From Phytophthora colocasiae (Eukaryota; Oomycota; Peronosporomycetes; Peronosporales; Peronosporaceae), in contig JAGKQI010000040.1 in NCBI GenBank assembly GCA_018806915.1, forward strand, positions 682,001-746,000: a stretch of 64,000 bases of DNA, written 5' to 3'. The position numbers and the translations under genes are program-made. This document shows positions 32,250-43,121 of the stretch, one piece after another. The stretch's first letter is position 1; each line of letters starts with the position of its first letter. The notes beneath the pieces are model-generated. The model was not told the DNA's origin. It saw only the letters and a program-made list of their open reading frames with translations, and ran no database searches.

Positions 32250-33973
32250 CAACTGCTCTTCCAGATCTCGAGCGACTGCCTCCAGAAGCACCGTCGGTCG
32301 TCGATAAGTTGCAAGAAACGACACGTGAGCTATAAATTGCTCATGTTCTTGGCCGTCATCCTCCCGTTCAACCAAGAAATTCTCGTAACCTGCCGATTCC
32401 ACCACTCGTAGAGGTCCTATCCATTGATGCACGAATTTGGAAGCTTTAGGGCCTCGCGGTGGCCTAAACATCCATACGCGGTCACCAGGTGAAAACTCTC
32501 GTTTCGCACGCACCTTCCTATCATAGTAGCGAGCTTGTCGTTGCTGTTCTCGTCTTCTCGCTTGTTCCGCACATTCATGAGCATTCTTTTACGTGTCCAG
32601 GAGCTTCTGGTGGTGTTTGACAAGATCACCAGCCTCGGTAACGCGTGTAGCACGTAAAAGTTCGTTAGGAGCTCGTAGACGTCGTCCCATCATCAGTTCA
32701 TTCGGCGATAGTAACACAGTGGAGTGGCGTCCGGAGTTATACGCGTACACAGCGTAGTCCACCCACGTGTTGTCGTTCATCACTCATGTAGGTCGCAACA
32801 CAGTCTTTCCATGTCCTGTGAAACCTCTCTACCAGCCCGATCATCTGCGGCCTGTAAGGAACCGGATTAATCTGCTGTGCCTGTAGCAGCGTCACCAATT
32901 CTTCGATTACTTTCCCCACTAGCTCGGGTGCACCGTCCGTTAAAATCTCTCGAAATGGGCCAAATCGAAGTACTACCTGCTTCATCAGAAACTCGGCAAT
33001 GTTCTCTGCTGCATGGTCCTTCACTGCAATCGCGACTGCATAACGCGTCACGTATTCCACTGCGGCAATCACGTATCGTTCTCCTCCGTCAGTAGCTGGT
33101 AGCGGGCCTGCTACATCAAGTGCCCATCGGTCACCGACGTCACCTCCACGAATACTTCGTAATGGCGGCACTACTTCACGTGGTCGTGCCTTTCGGCTTC
33201 CGCATTCCTGGCATCCAAGTACCCATCGTCGTACTTCGTCTCTCAACTTCGGCCACCAATATTGCTGTGCTATCCTCGCGTACGTGTGAGCTGCACGGAG
33301 ATGTCCCGACCACACACTGTCGTGGCACTCCTTGAACACCGTTGCCCATAACGCTGGTGGAAGTACAATCCTTCGTTGATTTGGCGTCTCTACTACGACC
33401 AGGCCAAACACTTTGCTGATAGCCCGTCCGTGAAAAGTTCCAGCTCGTAACATTTGCTGTACCATCTTACTTTTCGACTGTTCTTCCATGATCTCTGCAT
33501 CGGTCAGCTGCAGCGTTGGTTCCTTCGTCCGTTGGCGTCGTACTGCTTCCACATCGCGCGCTCGTTGTGAGTCTCCACTCGAGGGTCTTGCACGTTGCTG
33601 CAAGGTCTCATCTGTTTCGCCTTCCATGGGTTTTCGTCGTGTTGCGCCGAGTTCGTAGCTTCCTGCACCATTATTTGTAGCTGAACGTGATGAATCACTT
33701 ACACGTCCTCCCGATTCTTGTGTCACCGTCCTGTCATTACGAGCAACCCCGGAACGCGTCGCTTTCGTACTTGTCTTTGGGTCCGTTCGTACTTCGACTG
33801 ACTTATCATCGTCGCTTGACACACTGTCGGCCCAAGTCACCGTCTTTCGTCGTTTCGTTTTCTCGTTGGGGCTATTCTTCGACGCTGCTGTCGTTGCACT
33901 GATCATCGTCGAGTTTGTGGCTGAAGCGGCTCCTGTCATTGCTAATGGTGCTTCCGAAGCCTTCCTGGCCGTC
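32250..33973 (-). pseudogene. inverted integrase block of the outer element
   Basis: Integrase lies on the opposite strand to the rest of pol. Reading backwards: linker, HHCC finger (CHDSVWSGHLRAAHTYARIAQ...CQECGSRK), catalytic core (DRWALDVAGPLP; ILTDGAPELVG; GLVERFHRTWK) and C-terminal domain (FSPGDRVWMFRPPRG...VVESAGYENFLVE). If the segment 32250-33973 is turned round, both junctions read in frame with the flanking pol (...TVTPT before, VDPYEEG after), which fixes the breakpoints. Frameshifts near 32770, 32590 and 32515 also break the integrase. Consistent with an inversion during reverse transcription or recombination. Confidence 0.82.
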
Positions 33974-34360
33974 GTTGACCCATATGAAGAGGGACACTCC
34001 CGGGAAGGCGATGACGAGGAGACAGAACCGCCTGTACGAGCAGCGACGGCTCCTGTTAATGCAGCCATTCCGAGACGAGGCGATAAACGAAGTGCAACGA
34101 CAGTGGCAAACGAGGATGTGGCCAACGCCAACGACGAACTGTTGGTGGAGGTTCGACGACGACGAAGAAGAAATCGAGCTGGACAATACGTGTTGGAGTA
34201 CCAGTTACGACCCGCAGGTACCGGAACACAGCAGCAACGCGAGGCTGGAAACAACGATGACAAGCACGGTAAAGAACGATGGTATTCCGTCGCCGAATAC
34301 GACGAATTGTTTAATCGCGGCAAGGTCGTGGAAGATCTTGGAGTGGATGGAGGCGTGTAA
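33974..34360 (+). pseudogene. C-terminal pol tail of the outer element
   Basis: Forward frame with acidic then Arg-rich text (LLVEVRRRRRRNRAGQYVLEY) and a small conserved-looking end (ERWYSVAEYDELFNRGKVVEDL), ending at TAA 34358, whose stop codon uses the first bases of the 3' LTR. It is the part of pol downstream of the inverted integrase block. Confidence 0.7.
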
Positions 34361-35275
34361 TAGGCCTAACTTGAAGACGGGCGTGGATCTGGGATCTACT
34401 GTCCCACCACAGCCAACGAAGGGAAGAATCTTAACGGAGACTTCGAAGTGGATCGCTAGCGCACCAATGAGGGAGCTGCTCGCGAACATGCAGGAAGACG
34501 GGCCCAAGTTGAAGAGGCGGCTGACTGGGATGCCAGAAGCACGCAAGGAAGGACTTGGGTCTCACTTTCGAATTGGCGGAGCAGGAGGCAACTTCCGAAT
34601 CGGCCGTGTGGAGCACAAGTGCTCACCCGACCAAACGACGAAACCAGCGGCGAGTGCTGCTGAAGAGCTGGACGACCAAGGCGGAGCAGAAGAACCAGTT
34701 GGGTTCTCAGTCGGCGGCGTCTGTGGCAGCCAACAGCGGACAACGGTTCGGTTGGTACGGCCCGAAGCAGAGGTCGTGGGATCTGAGGGACAGCGGGGGA
34801 ACTGTTTACGTTTACGCAGTGGGAGTACAGGCTGTCCGTGAGGACACGAACGTGAGTGCTGAACGACCAGGCGGAGCAGTAGAACTAGTTGGGTTCTCGG
34901 GTAGTGGCGTCTGTGGCAGCCAACAGCGGACAACGGTTCGGTTGGTACGGCCCGAAGCAGGTGACACGGGACCTGAGGGACAACAAGGGAAGCTGTTTAC
35001 GTTTACGTTTGGAAGTGCAGACACGAACGAAAGACGAACGAAAGACGAACGAACGAAAGAGACGAACGAAGGACGTAGTGTATATACATACGTTAATATA
35101 AAGTAGGCAAGTTCTCGTTGACGAACGACGAACGAGCCGGCGCGGTGAACCGAGCCAGGAGACGACCAGTTGACGTTGAAGAGTGTCCTTTGACACCCGA
35201 TCTTTGGATACACCACCCAGCGCAGCACACGAGCGACGACCCACTGACTGGCAGTGAGAGAGTAAACCTGTTACA
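34356..35275 (+). repeat. 3' LTR of the outer gypsy element
   Basis: A 920-base copy of 17317-18236 with two substitutions. Followed by the GGAT duplication and the resumption of the interrupted ORF. Confidence 0.92.
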
Positions 35276-35684
35276 GGATGAATGGGCACCTCCTCGAGGG
35301 GATCACGGAAAACGCAAAGAGACCCTATGCGATGCATCACGGGATGTACATTACCGTATCGGGGTTACCTACGCTGATCTAGAGGTAGGAACTGGAGAGG
35401 TTTACGTTCCCCACTGCGTACTTATTTAACAACGAGGCAAACGACGTTCCAACTTCATCTTAAAGATGGGACCGTCCCAGGACATCCTGCAGCGACTTGG
35501 CGAGCACGAGGCTAATAACTCATCGCTACATGAAGGCGAGGTGGAATTTCAGTTCGGAGTTAAATCGTGTTACAACTTCTCCAAAACGCTGTTGCTTAAT
35601 AAAAACTAAGTATACATCCATTATACCTATTTAGTATACATCTGAGCAATTTTCTCGCAGCCAAGCATATAAGTATAAAAGCCC
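35276..35684. other. flank of the retrotransposon and promoter region of the kelch gene
   Basis: Starts with the target duplication and the 3' part of the interrupted ORF (to 35382). Another coding-like frame (35466-35609) has a protein-like text (MGPSQDILQRLGEHEANN) but no known domain. The last 80 bases are AT-rich and precede the kelch ATG. Confidence 0.4.
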
Positions 35685-38014
35685 ATGGCTAAGAAGACTA
35701 AAGGTGGTGGTAAAGCGGACAAAGCGGCCGCCAAGGCCCAGCGGCAGGAGGCCAAGAAGGCTAAACAGACTGCCAAGAGCGCCAAGAAGGACCGCAAAGC
35801 TTTAGGAACCGACGAGGAGGATATTGAGCTGATTCTGCAGGAATTCCGCAAGAAAGATGCCGAACGGACCCAAGTTATCGTTGAGGCGGCGCCGCAGCCC
35901 ACGCCCAGAGCCAATTTCACGCTCTCCGCACTCCCTTCGGGCGAGATGCTGCTGTTCGGCGGTGAATACTTCGACGGAGACGTGAACGTGTGCTACAACG
36001 ACGTCTTCAAGTGGAATTTGGACGTGAAACAACCTCTGAATGCGGAAGAAGTGGAACAAGCTGTTCAAGCTGCTCCTAGTGAAGCTGAAGCACTGAGAGA
36101 TGCAGCGTGGAAGAATATTAGTTCTCCTAATTCCCCACCGCCCAGATGTAGCCATCAGTCGGCAGTGTACAGAGATCATTTGTACGTTTTTGGAGGAGAA
36201 TTCGCGACGGCCGATCAGTTCCATCACTATCGAGATTTATGGAGATTTGACTTGAAGACAAACGCGTGGGAGGAGCTGGAGGTGAAGGGAGGACCTTCTC
36301 CTCGAAGTGGACACCGAATGGTAGTCTGGAGGAACTACTTGGTGGTTTTTGGAGGATTCTACGAAGCTGCACGTGAAACCAAGTGGTTTAACGATCTGTA
36401 CCTTTTCAACTTGGCCGAGCTTAAATGGCAGAAGGTCTCGTATCCACCACACAGACAGACGCCGGCGGAACGCAGTGGATGTCAATTAGCGGTGCATCCG
36501 TCCAAGGATCTTGTGTTCGTCTACGGTGGATATGCTAAGGTGAAGAACGCCGGCGAGAAATCGGAAGGAAAAGTGTACTCGGACCTGTGGGCATTGAATT
36601 TGGCTCCGGTTTTGAAGAAACAACCCCCAACGTGGGAGAAGCTCTCCCGAAAGGGACAAGCTCCGAGTCCACGTGGTGGAGCTGCTGTGACAGTCCACAA
36701 ACAGAGGTTCATCCTGTTCGGCGGTGTTTTTGACGAAGAACAGCGTCGCCATGCTATTCGGTCCACGTTTTACAACGACCTGTTCGTGTACGACATGGAC
36801 CGCCGTCGTTGGTTCGAGTTCAAGCTACGAGGCAAGAAATCCACGGACGGTAAACGCCGACGCAAAAAGAAAACGCAAAACCTCGAAGATGATGCCGCTG
36901 ACGACAGTGGAGACAGTGAAGAGGAGGAAGAGGTTGAGGATTTCGATGCGATGCTGGAGAAACAGTTTGGATACGTGGATGATGAGGGCAACATCGTGTA
37001 CATCGAGGACGCGCACGAGGAAGAGGAGACCAAGGAGGAGGAGGAAGAATCGCGTCCTGCTAAACAAATTGAGTTAGATCTGGAAGAGGAAGAAGAGACA
37101 AAGGAAGAGGAGAAGGAGGAGGAAGCTGCTGTTATTGCTGAGGAGAGCAAGGTTGAGGAGCCGGAAGAGGAAGAACCAGCAGCTCCTGCCCCGTGCCCAC
37201 GTATTAACCCTGCCGTTATGATCCGCGGAAGTACGCTTTACGTATACGGCGGTGTAGTGGAGGATGGAGATCGCGAGATCACGTTGGACGATTGCTGGTC
37301 ACTGGATCTGAAGCGTCTGGAGGAGTGGAAGGAGGTATTACCCGGTACGATGTCTCATCAGATTTGGAAGGGTGAGGTAAGTGAGACAGAGGAGTCTTCG
37401 GACGGCGATGACGACGATGACAGCGATTTTGACGATGAAGACGAGGAAGAGGACGAGGAGGTTCGTATGAAGGCTCGTGAGGAAAAAGAGAAGGTGAAGG
37501 CAGTGGAGAAAGCCATGGCGATGCTTGCTAAGCAGGACGGGGAAGATGAAGATGAAGACGCAGCGAAAAAGGCCAAGAAGGAGAAGAAGAAGAAGGCCAA
37601 GTCCAAGAAGGATAGCCACCGCAAGGCGATTCGCGCGGAAATGGAGAAACTCCAGGAACAGCTTGGACTTGGAGACGTCGAGCGCACACCGCAGGTGGGT
37701 GAGAACCTGCGTGATTTCTTCGCACGTACCGACGCGACGTGGGCGAAGGAGGTGATGAAGCGTCCGAGCACAACGGAAAACGAACTCAGCATCAAGGAGA
37801 TCAAGCGTGAGGGTTTCTTGCTGGCTGAAACACGGTACAACGAGTTACTACCAGGTACGGATCGACTTGTCTTCTGGTTGTGTGTGTGTGTTTTACTAAA
37901 CAGATTATGTATGTAGTGCTGGAGCGTCTGAACGCGTTAGAATTAGAGCAGAAGGAAGCTGAGGAGATGCACGCACTCAAGAAAGGGAAAAGCAAGGACA
38001 AGAGTCGACGCTGA
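35685..38014 (+). CDS. kelch-repeat protein, KLHDC4/Kel3-like
   Basis: Two exons, 35685-37854 and 37917-38014 (62-base intron; the second AG, at 37915-37916, keeps the frame and gives ...LERLNALELEQKE...KSKDKSRR). The product is 755 residues. A Lys/Ala-rich N-terminus (MAKKTKGGGKADKAAAK) is typical of KLHDC4 homologues. Six kelch blades carry GG pairs (LLFGGEYFDG, YVFGGEFATA, VVFGGFYEAA, FVYGGYAKVK, ILFGGVFDEE, YVYGGVVEDG). Long Glu/Asp-rich insertions lie between the last two blades and after them. C-terminal basic coiled coil. Conserved across eukaryotes; function unclear, probably a protein-interaction scaffold in cytosol or nucleus. 70 bases separate its stop from that of MinD, convergent. 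Confidence 0.9.
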
Positions 38015-38083
38015 TAAGCGTTTCCATCCTAGTCTATCTGGTTTCTTAAAGCAGAACTGTGTTGCTTCATTTCGAGTCATCTT

Positions 38084-38965
38084 TTACGAGAAAATGCGTC
38101 CGAACAACCCCTTGGGGGCCTCCGGCTCTAGGAATTTCATCTCGCGCTCTTCACCCAAGAATCGCGCAACAGCATCTTCAAAAGCCACTGCAGCCTTCTC
38201 CCCCTCTGCAGTGATCACTGGCTGCCCCATGTTCGAGGACGTGAGGACATGGGCACTTTCAGGGATGACTCCACACACTGGTAGTCCCAACATCTCCTCA
38301 ATGTCGTCCACTGACAAGCAGTCGTCGTTCTTAACGCGGTTAGCATCATAGCGGTTGACCAGCAGCCGTTGGTTCACTGGTTCCCGTCCCTCCTTGGCCC
38401 GTAGCGACTTGCTGGCAATGAAGCCGATCATCTTGTCCGAGTCACGGCAGCTCGAGATCTCCGGGTTCGTCACGAGAATCGCGTCATCAGCGAAGTACAT
38501 GGCGTGTCTAGCCCCCGACTCGATACCGGCGGGGGAATCACACAGGATAAAGTCGAATTGGGTCTTCAATTCGTCCAGAACTTCCTCGACTCCATCTTCC
38601 GTTAGGGCCTCCTTGTCCCTCGTTTGACTGGCCGCCAATAGAGACAGTCGTTCCAGTCGTTTGTCCTTAATTAACGCCTGGTTTAAACGGCAATTCTTCT
38701 CGATCACGTGGATAAAATCAAAGATCACGCGGCGTTCGCAGCCCAAATGCAAGTCGAGATTGCGCAGTCCAATGTCGAAATCGATCAGACACGTGCGGAA
38801 GCCGCGCTGGGCCAGGCCGTAGCCCACAGAAGCCGTGACGGTGGTCTTCCCCACGCCACCTTTGCCCGACGTGATGACCACCACGCGCCCTGGCTGCTTG
38901 GAGCCTGTGGAGACGGAACGCGCCAGCGCCGTCCGACGTGCAGCCACTCGCAAGGAGCTCCTCAT
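38084..38965 (-). CDS. minD: mitochondrial MinD-type division-site ATPase
   Basis: A 293-residue ParA/MinD ATPase. The first about 25 residues are basic and Ser/Ala-rich with no acids (MRSSLRVAARRTALARSVST), a mitochondrial-type leader. Deviant Walker A SGKGGVGKT (residues 33-41), DFDIGLRNLDLHLG (MinD-specific), DSPAGIE switch, and a C-terminal amphipathic segment (APKGLFGRIFS) like the membrane-targeting helix of bacterial MinD. In bacteria MinD with MinC/MinE positions the FtsZ ring. Mitochondrial Min proteins are known in several protist lineages including stramenopiles. Oomycetes lack plastids, so mitochondrial division is the natural role. Single exon, intact. Confidence 0.9.
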   Translation of the reverse strand: MRSSLRVAARRTALARSVSTGSKQPGRVVVITSGKGGVGKTTVTASVGYGLAQRGFRTCLIDFDIGLRNLDLHLGCERRVIFDFIHVIEKNCRLNQALIKDKRLERLSLLAASQTRDKEALTEDGVEEVLDELKTQFDFILCDSPAGIESGARHAMYFADDAILVTNPEISSCRDSDKMIGFIASKSLRAKEGREPVNQRLLVNRYDANRVKNDDCLSVDDIEEMLGLPVCGVIPESAHVLTSSNMGQPVITAEGEKAAVAFEDAVARFLGEEREMKFLEPEAPKGLFGRIFS

Positions 38966-39067
38966 ATTTTTTTACCAATTAAAAGATACTTTATCTAAAT
39001 AGTACCCTGTATTAATATAATATAAAATAACATTCTTTTCTCTGTATTAATATAATTTGATAAGTTG

Positions 39068-41112
39068 TTAGCGAATTGACAGGATCATTATCTTGCGGTC
39101 TTCATTGATATTTTGATTCGTAGCAACATGACGAGCGAGTAACTTGACTCCACCTTCAGCATCGTCTTTCATGCTAATTTCCACGACGTCATGATGCGTG
39201 AAAACTTCACAATTGACCATTTCACTTGAAAAGTGGAAGTAAACACGGTGGCCGAAGACGCGGAGAGTTGAGAAAAGTTGGTACACTTCGCTCAAGCGTG
39301 TAATAAAGATAATTTGTCCATTTCCGTCCTCAATAGAAGCCGTCGTGAGCAGGAAATCCGTCACATCGAAGCTGGTCCACCACATTCGGCGGTCGATTGT
39401 GAGAATAAGCGAGTTGCGCTCGTGTGTAGGCCAAGCACTACGGCAAATTGTACGCAGAGCCAAAGCGACGAAATAAACCAACATCAGTGCTAAAGCGTGG
39501 TGGAAAATCAGACTTTGAGCAACTTCAGACCCCCAAAAGGAGCTTTTGAGGATCCCTCCTCCGAGATCTTGGATCTCTCGAATCCCCCACAGGTAGAACA
39601 CTCCACGACCCCGCACGGTCACGATTGCAGCCACAGAAAAAGCGAGAATATACGGCTTCGGCGACACGTAGAGCAATACACTTCGAAGATGCCGAAGAAC
39701 TCCGATTAAAATCGCCACTACCAGTCCACCAGTGCTGGGTTGCCGAGAATTCCACCTTAGATCTTTCTGCAGGGTTGGTTTCAACAGGATATCAAGTAAT
39801 AGACGTAAGATTGAACAGAGTCCTAGACCAACCCAGGCATGGCGCATGGCGTAAATCCCAGCGTAGAGAAGATCCTCAAGACGTCCAGATTTACTGTACT
39901 GCCAGTACAAGACCTCAACTGCCATTTGTGACTCGACAGTTGTCCCAATAGCATGAGCCACGTTTCCAAGCATGTAGAGAGGATTCGATAACCAAACTCT
40001 CGATAAACTCAGACGACTTGCACCAGCGTCAAGATACGTACAAGCACTAACCACTTGAGGGTTGGGGAGTCCAAACCAGTGCGTTTGTCGACGTTCGAAG
40101 TGGTTGGGTGGGCGTTTGGTAGGAACTCGCACGTTCCTAGCGTCTATCAAGGCTCTCCATAGCTCCCGAAGGATGACAAACCACATTAATATCTGCCCCA
40201 AGAGATCAAGCACGTCTAGGAGTAGCGGTTTGGGAGTAAAGAGGACGTTCACGTGCGCTTTCGTGTCGTTGGGATCTGCAGATCGAACTGCCCAGTATCC
40301 AGGAGCATTCTCCACTTGTGTAGCCATACAATAACTGACCTGACATTCGATTCCGAAGTACGCGTGGAGAAATGCTGCTGGACGATAACGTAGCTGGCTT
40401 TGAATGGGAATTCCGTATTATTCCTCTGATATGATAAAGACAGATCGTAATGCTCTGTCATTGAGAGAACTGGGTCTGTACAGTGAAGAAACGACTGGCC
40501 GATGACCATCCTTGCGTCATTTACATGGTAAATCCGTTCTTTTGAATCGTGCGAGTGTCCAAGGGGTACTGTATACCCCGTGCAAGAAGCTGGAAGCGAT
40601 CCGTCAAACTTGTGAATAGATCGTCGAGCCACGTGATCCCCGTAATATGTGATAACCAGAGATGATCCTTTGTCCACTCCAAGTCTGTAGCAGTGACTCG
40701 CAGACCCTAACGCGTTATGATGGTGGTCCTGATACCCCAACACTAGTAAATTCTTGTCGACGATGGCTGATTTTGCCTGCATTTCATCCAGCATTACACG
40801 GTCGATCTGCGTTCGTGGCTGGAAAAAATACAATCCATTACGAAGATCATCTAGGAAGGCTGCACTTGTTGGCCAGAAGGGATACAGCGTTGACGATGTG
40901 AGCATGAACGAAGCCACCGTATAGACATTTAAACAGTAAAACAACAGTCGTAGCCCCATCATTGCTCGAGTAGAGATATTGACCTTCTGCTTGTGAGCAG
41001 GGCCATTGCAATGCTCAAGACGCGGTAAATGATCGTACGCCATCGAGATACTGGAGCATGAATCTCGGGAGAAAGTGACCGGAGCAGGATGAACGAGTCG
41101 ATTCGTGCTCAT
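39068..41112 (-). pseudogene. multi-pass membrane protein split over two frames
   Basis: The first frame starts at ATG 41112 and carries a membrane segment (MGLRLLFYCLNVYTVASFML) and an extracellular-looking domain with Cys/His-rich text. Near 40370-40420 the protein-like reading passes to a second frame (RYRPAAFLHAYFGIECQ...), which holds several hydrophobic helices (LLLDVLDLLGQILMWFVILREL and others) and ends at 39068. Together they make about 680 residues. I found no plausible GT-AG intron, only a 25-base candidate, so a one-base frameshift is the simplest reading. Family unknown; large membrane proteins of this look are common in oomycetes. If the indel is a sequencing error, the gene is intact. 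Confidence 0.55.
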
Positions 41113-41202
41113 CCTTATCGAAGCACACTTTGAGCTTGCTTGGGTAAACTATTTTTGCATGTATTTTACCCGAAGCTTCTCTATTTGACCACCATTTTGT
41201 AG

Positions 41203-42983
41203 CTAGGAGGACTCAGTCTTCATCTTCTTCAGGACTGGTTCTTCTTGGTCACGTGTTGAAGCTCCAAGTGGAGAGATGTCGAGGATTTTAATCCCCGAGA
41301 GCAAGTAACCACTGCAAGCACTCATGTTCATCTCCGGGTGAGTGCGACCAGGCAAAACCTGGTTCTCGCGGGTCCAAGTTTCGTTCAGCTGGAGGTCGAT
41401 GATCTCCTCCATCTTCTGAAGTGTGGCGAACGTCCGAGTCAATGGCTAATAGACATAAAAAGAATGAGGAAAGTTAGTGAGTTCGAAGCTAGTTGGACAG
41501 AAAGAGGCAAACGTACCTCTAGGAACTCCGAATAGACCACAAATGGCTTCGACCGGCCCAGATACGGCAGCAGAGCCATCAACACCTCCTCTGGGTCGTA
41601 GTTCGCTGCAATGATCAGACTGTCGGACTTTTCACGAGCCCACTGACGAATGGTTGCTGGTTTCTGACGGAAAAGCTTCGTCTGCTCACGACGAGCCTTC
41701 TTGTCAGCGTAGCGTTTCTGCTGCTCTGGCGTGAAGTTCTTCGCACGCTCTGCAGCAAGTCGTTCTCGTTCTTCTGATGTTAATCCGTCTCTAGCGACCT
41801 TCGGAGGCTCCACAACGTCCTCCTCTTTCTGCAAGAGATAACAAAACGTTAATAAAGAAAACTCTTACTGTCAAAATAGAAGTAAACTTACCATCTCGAG
41901 CATCCGCACTTGCTTGAACGGCAGATAGTGGATCGATTCCAGCGTGTGCTTGTCTAACAACATATTTAAACAGAAGATTAGCCACAAAACTAATCAAAAC
42001 CAGAAGAAGAAAACGTACCAAAGTTGAATCGACGCAGAATGTCCGCAGCAGGCTGTTGGCCTTCGTACGGGCAGATGATACGACCGGAACCTCCCTGACG
42101 CTCAGCAATCGCACCAGTCACCAAACCCATGCACGTATCCACCACGAGAACCTGACCGCCAGCAAAAATGTTCCCGTACACCAGCATCTGGCCCAACGAA
42201 TCCTCGCGCAGATTGCAGATCTTGGCTGGGTTTTTCAGTCGGTACGTGCGACACAGCGACTCAGCCGTGCAGCGAAGGAAACGCACACGTGGCATGTACT
42301 TTTGCTGCTTCTTCTTGAGGTATTTCTGCTTCGAAAATTCGGTCTTGGTCTCCCACGTGGAGCTGTTTTCCACTAGTTTTTGGATAATTTCCTTGCCAGA
42401 CGCACCTTGCTCACGCATTTCGCCAATATCAGTCTGCTTCAATGTCTGGGCCGAATTGGTGTCTGCATAATGACGGTTGTCTCCGTCCGGCACAAAACCT
42501 TCTCCCGTTTCTAAAAAAATAACATTAGGAATATAAAAGAAAAAAAAAACTCTCTCAATCATTGCAAAAGTGTACCAGGAGCTACAGGATCAGGGAAAAG
42601 TCCACCCGTCACTTTGACCAGCTTCTTGTTCTGCTCTTCGAAGATAGCACTAAAAAATATTTAAAAAAAATTAATACAACAGAGCTCTCCATCTAATAAA
42701 TAATCAATACTCTTTACCCGTAGTAGGAACCAATGACTGGTTTCAAATTCGCCACCTTCTTACCGACACGAATTGATCTAGAATATGCAAAACATCAGCA
42801 TCAAATAGTCACAGTTTTCTAAAAAATGTAGCCATTATCGTACTCGTCCTTGGTGACGGCCTGGAAGAACATCCGACCGTCACTGGTCTGACAAATGACT
42901 GTATCTCCCTCATAGATAACGTAAGGCAGACGTGGCGCCTCGGAAGACTCGCTGGTAGAGGCAATAGCCGTCGAAGTAGCCAT
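41203..42983 (-). CDS. TRM6: TRM6/Gcd10, non-catalytic subunit of tRNA m1A58 methyltransferase
   Basis: Seven exons, each joined by GT-AG introns in phase: 42983-42844, 42777-42718, 42649-42576, 42510-42019, 41953-41892, 41828-41517, 41445-41203. The product is 460 residues. The central exon has the family signature (SAQTLKQTDIGEMREQG, KEIIQKLVENSSTW, FSKQKYLKKKQQKY), followed by a Rossmann-like segment (GGQVLVVDTCMGLVTGAIAERQGG) lacking a full SAM-binding motif, as expected of TRM6. With TRM61 it forms the nuclear enzyme that methylates adenine 58 of tRNA, including initiator tRNA. Unusually intron-rich for the window. Its start is 138 bases from the divergent phosphatase gene. Confidence 0.93.
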
Positions 42984-43121
42984 GATGGTCGAGCAGCTTC
43001 GCTAATGCTCACAAAGCGGCACCAATCGCATCAATAGCCAATCAAAACATTTATAATGAATTTCATCCAATCAAAACTCTTTTGAACTATTCCGTTCATC
43101 AAATTGAATTGTGTAGCCATC
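42984..43121. promoter_or_regulatory. compact bidirectional promoter with repeated CCAAT boxes
   Basis: Only 138 bases separate the divergent TRM6 and phosphatase start codons. The interval holds two exact copies of CCAATCAAAAC (43038-43048, 43067-43077) and a third CCAATC at 43022-43027. CCAAT boxes bind NF-Y-type factors in many eukaryotes, and their spacing (29 bases between the two copies) is regular. Confidence 0.55.

Larger units (their letters stand above)
17317..35275 (+). mobile_element. outer Ty3/gypsy LTR retrotransposon (about 18 kb with nested insert)
   Basis: Bounded by 920-base direct LTRs (TG...CA) and a 4-base target duplication GGAT (17313-17316, 35276-35279). Subtracting the nested element and its duplication leaves about 10.1 kb. 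Order: LTR, primer site, gag (split), nucleocapsid zinc knuckles, protease, reverse transcriptase, RNase H, inverted integrase block, pol tail, LTR. The two LTRs differ at only two positions I can find, implying a recent insertion, yet gag/pol carries a nonsense codon, several frameshifts, a small deletion and an inversion. It therefore probably moved using proteins supplied by other copies. Confidence 0.9.

Noticed and set aside
36770..37150. Ser-rich reverse frames opposite the kelch gene
   Set aside because: They are the complement of Glu/Asp codon runs in the real gene, a classic shadow pattern.
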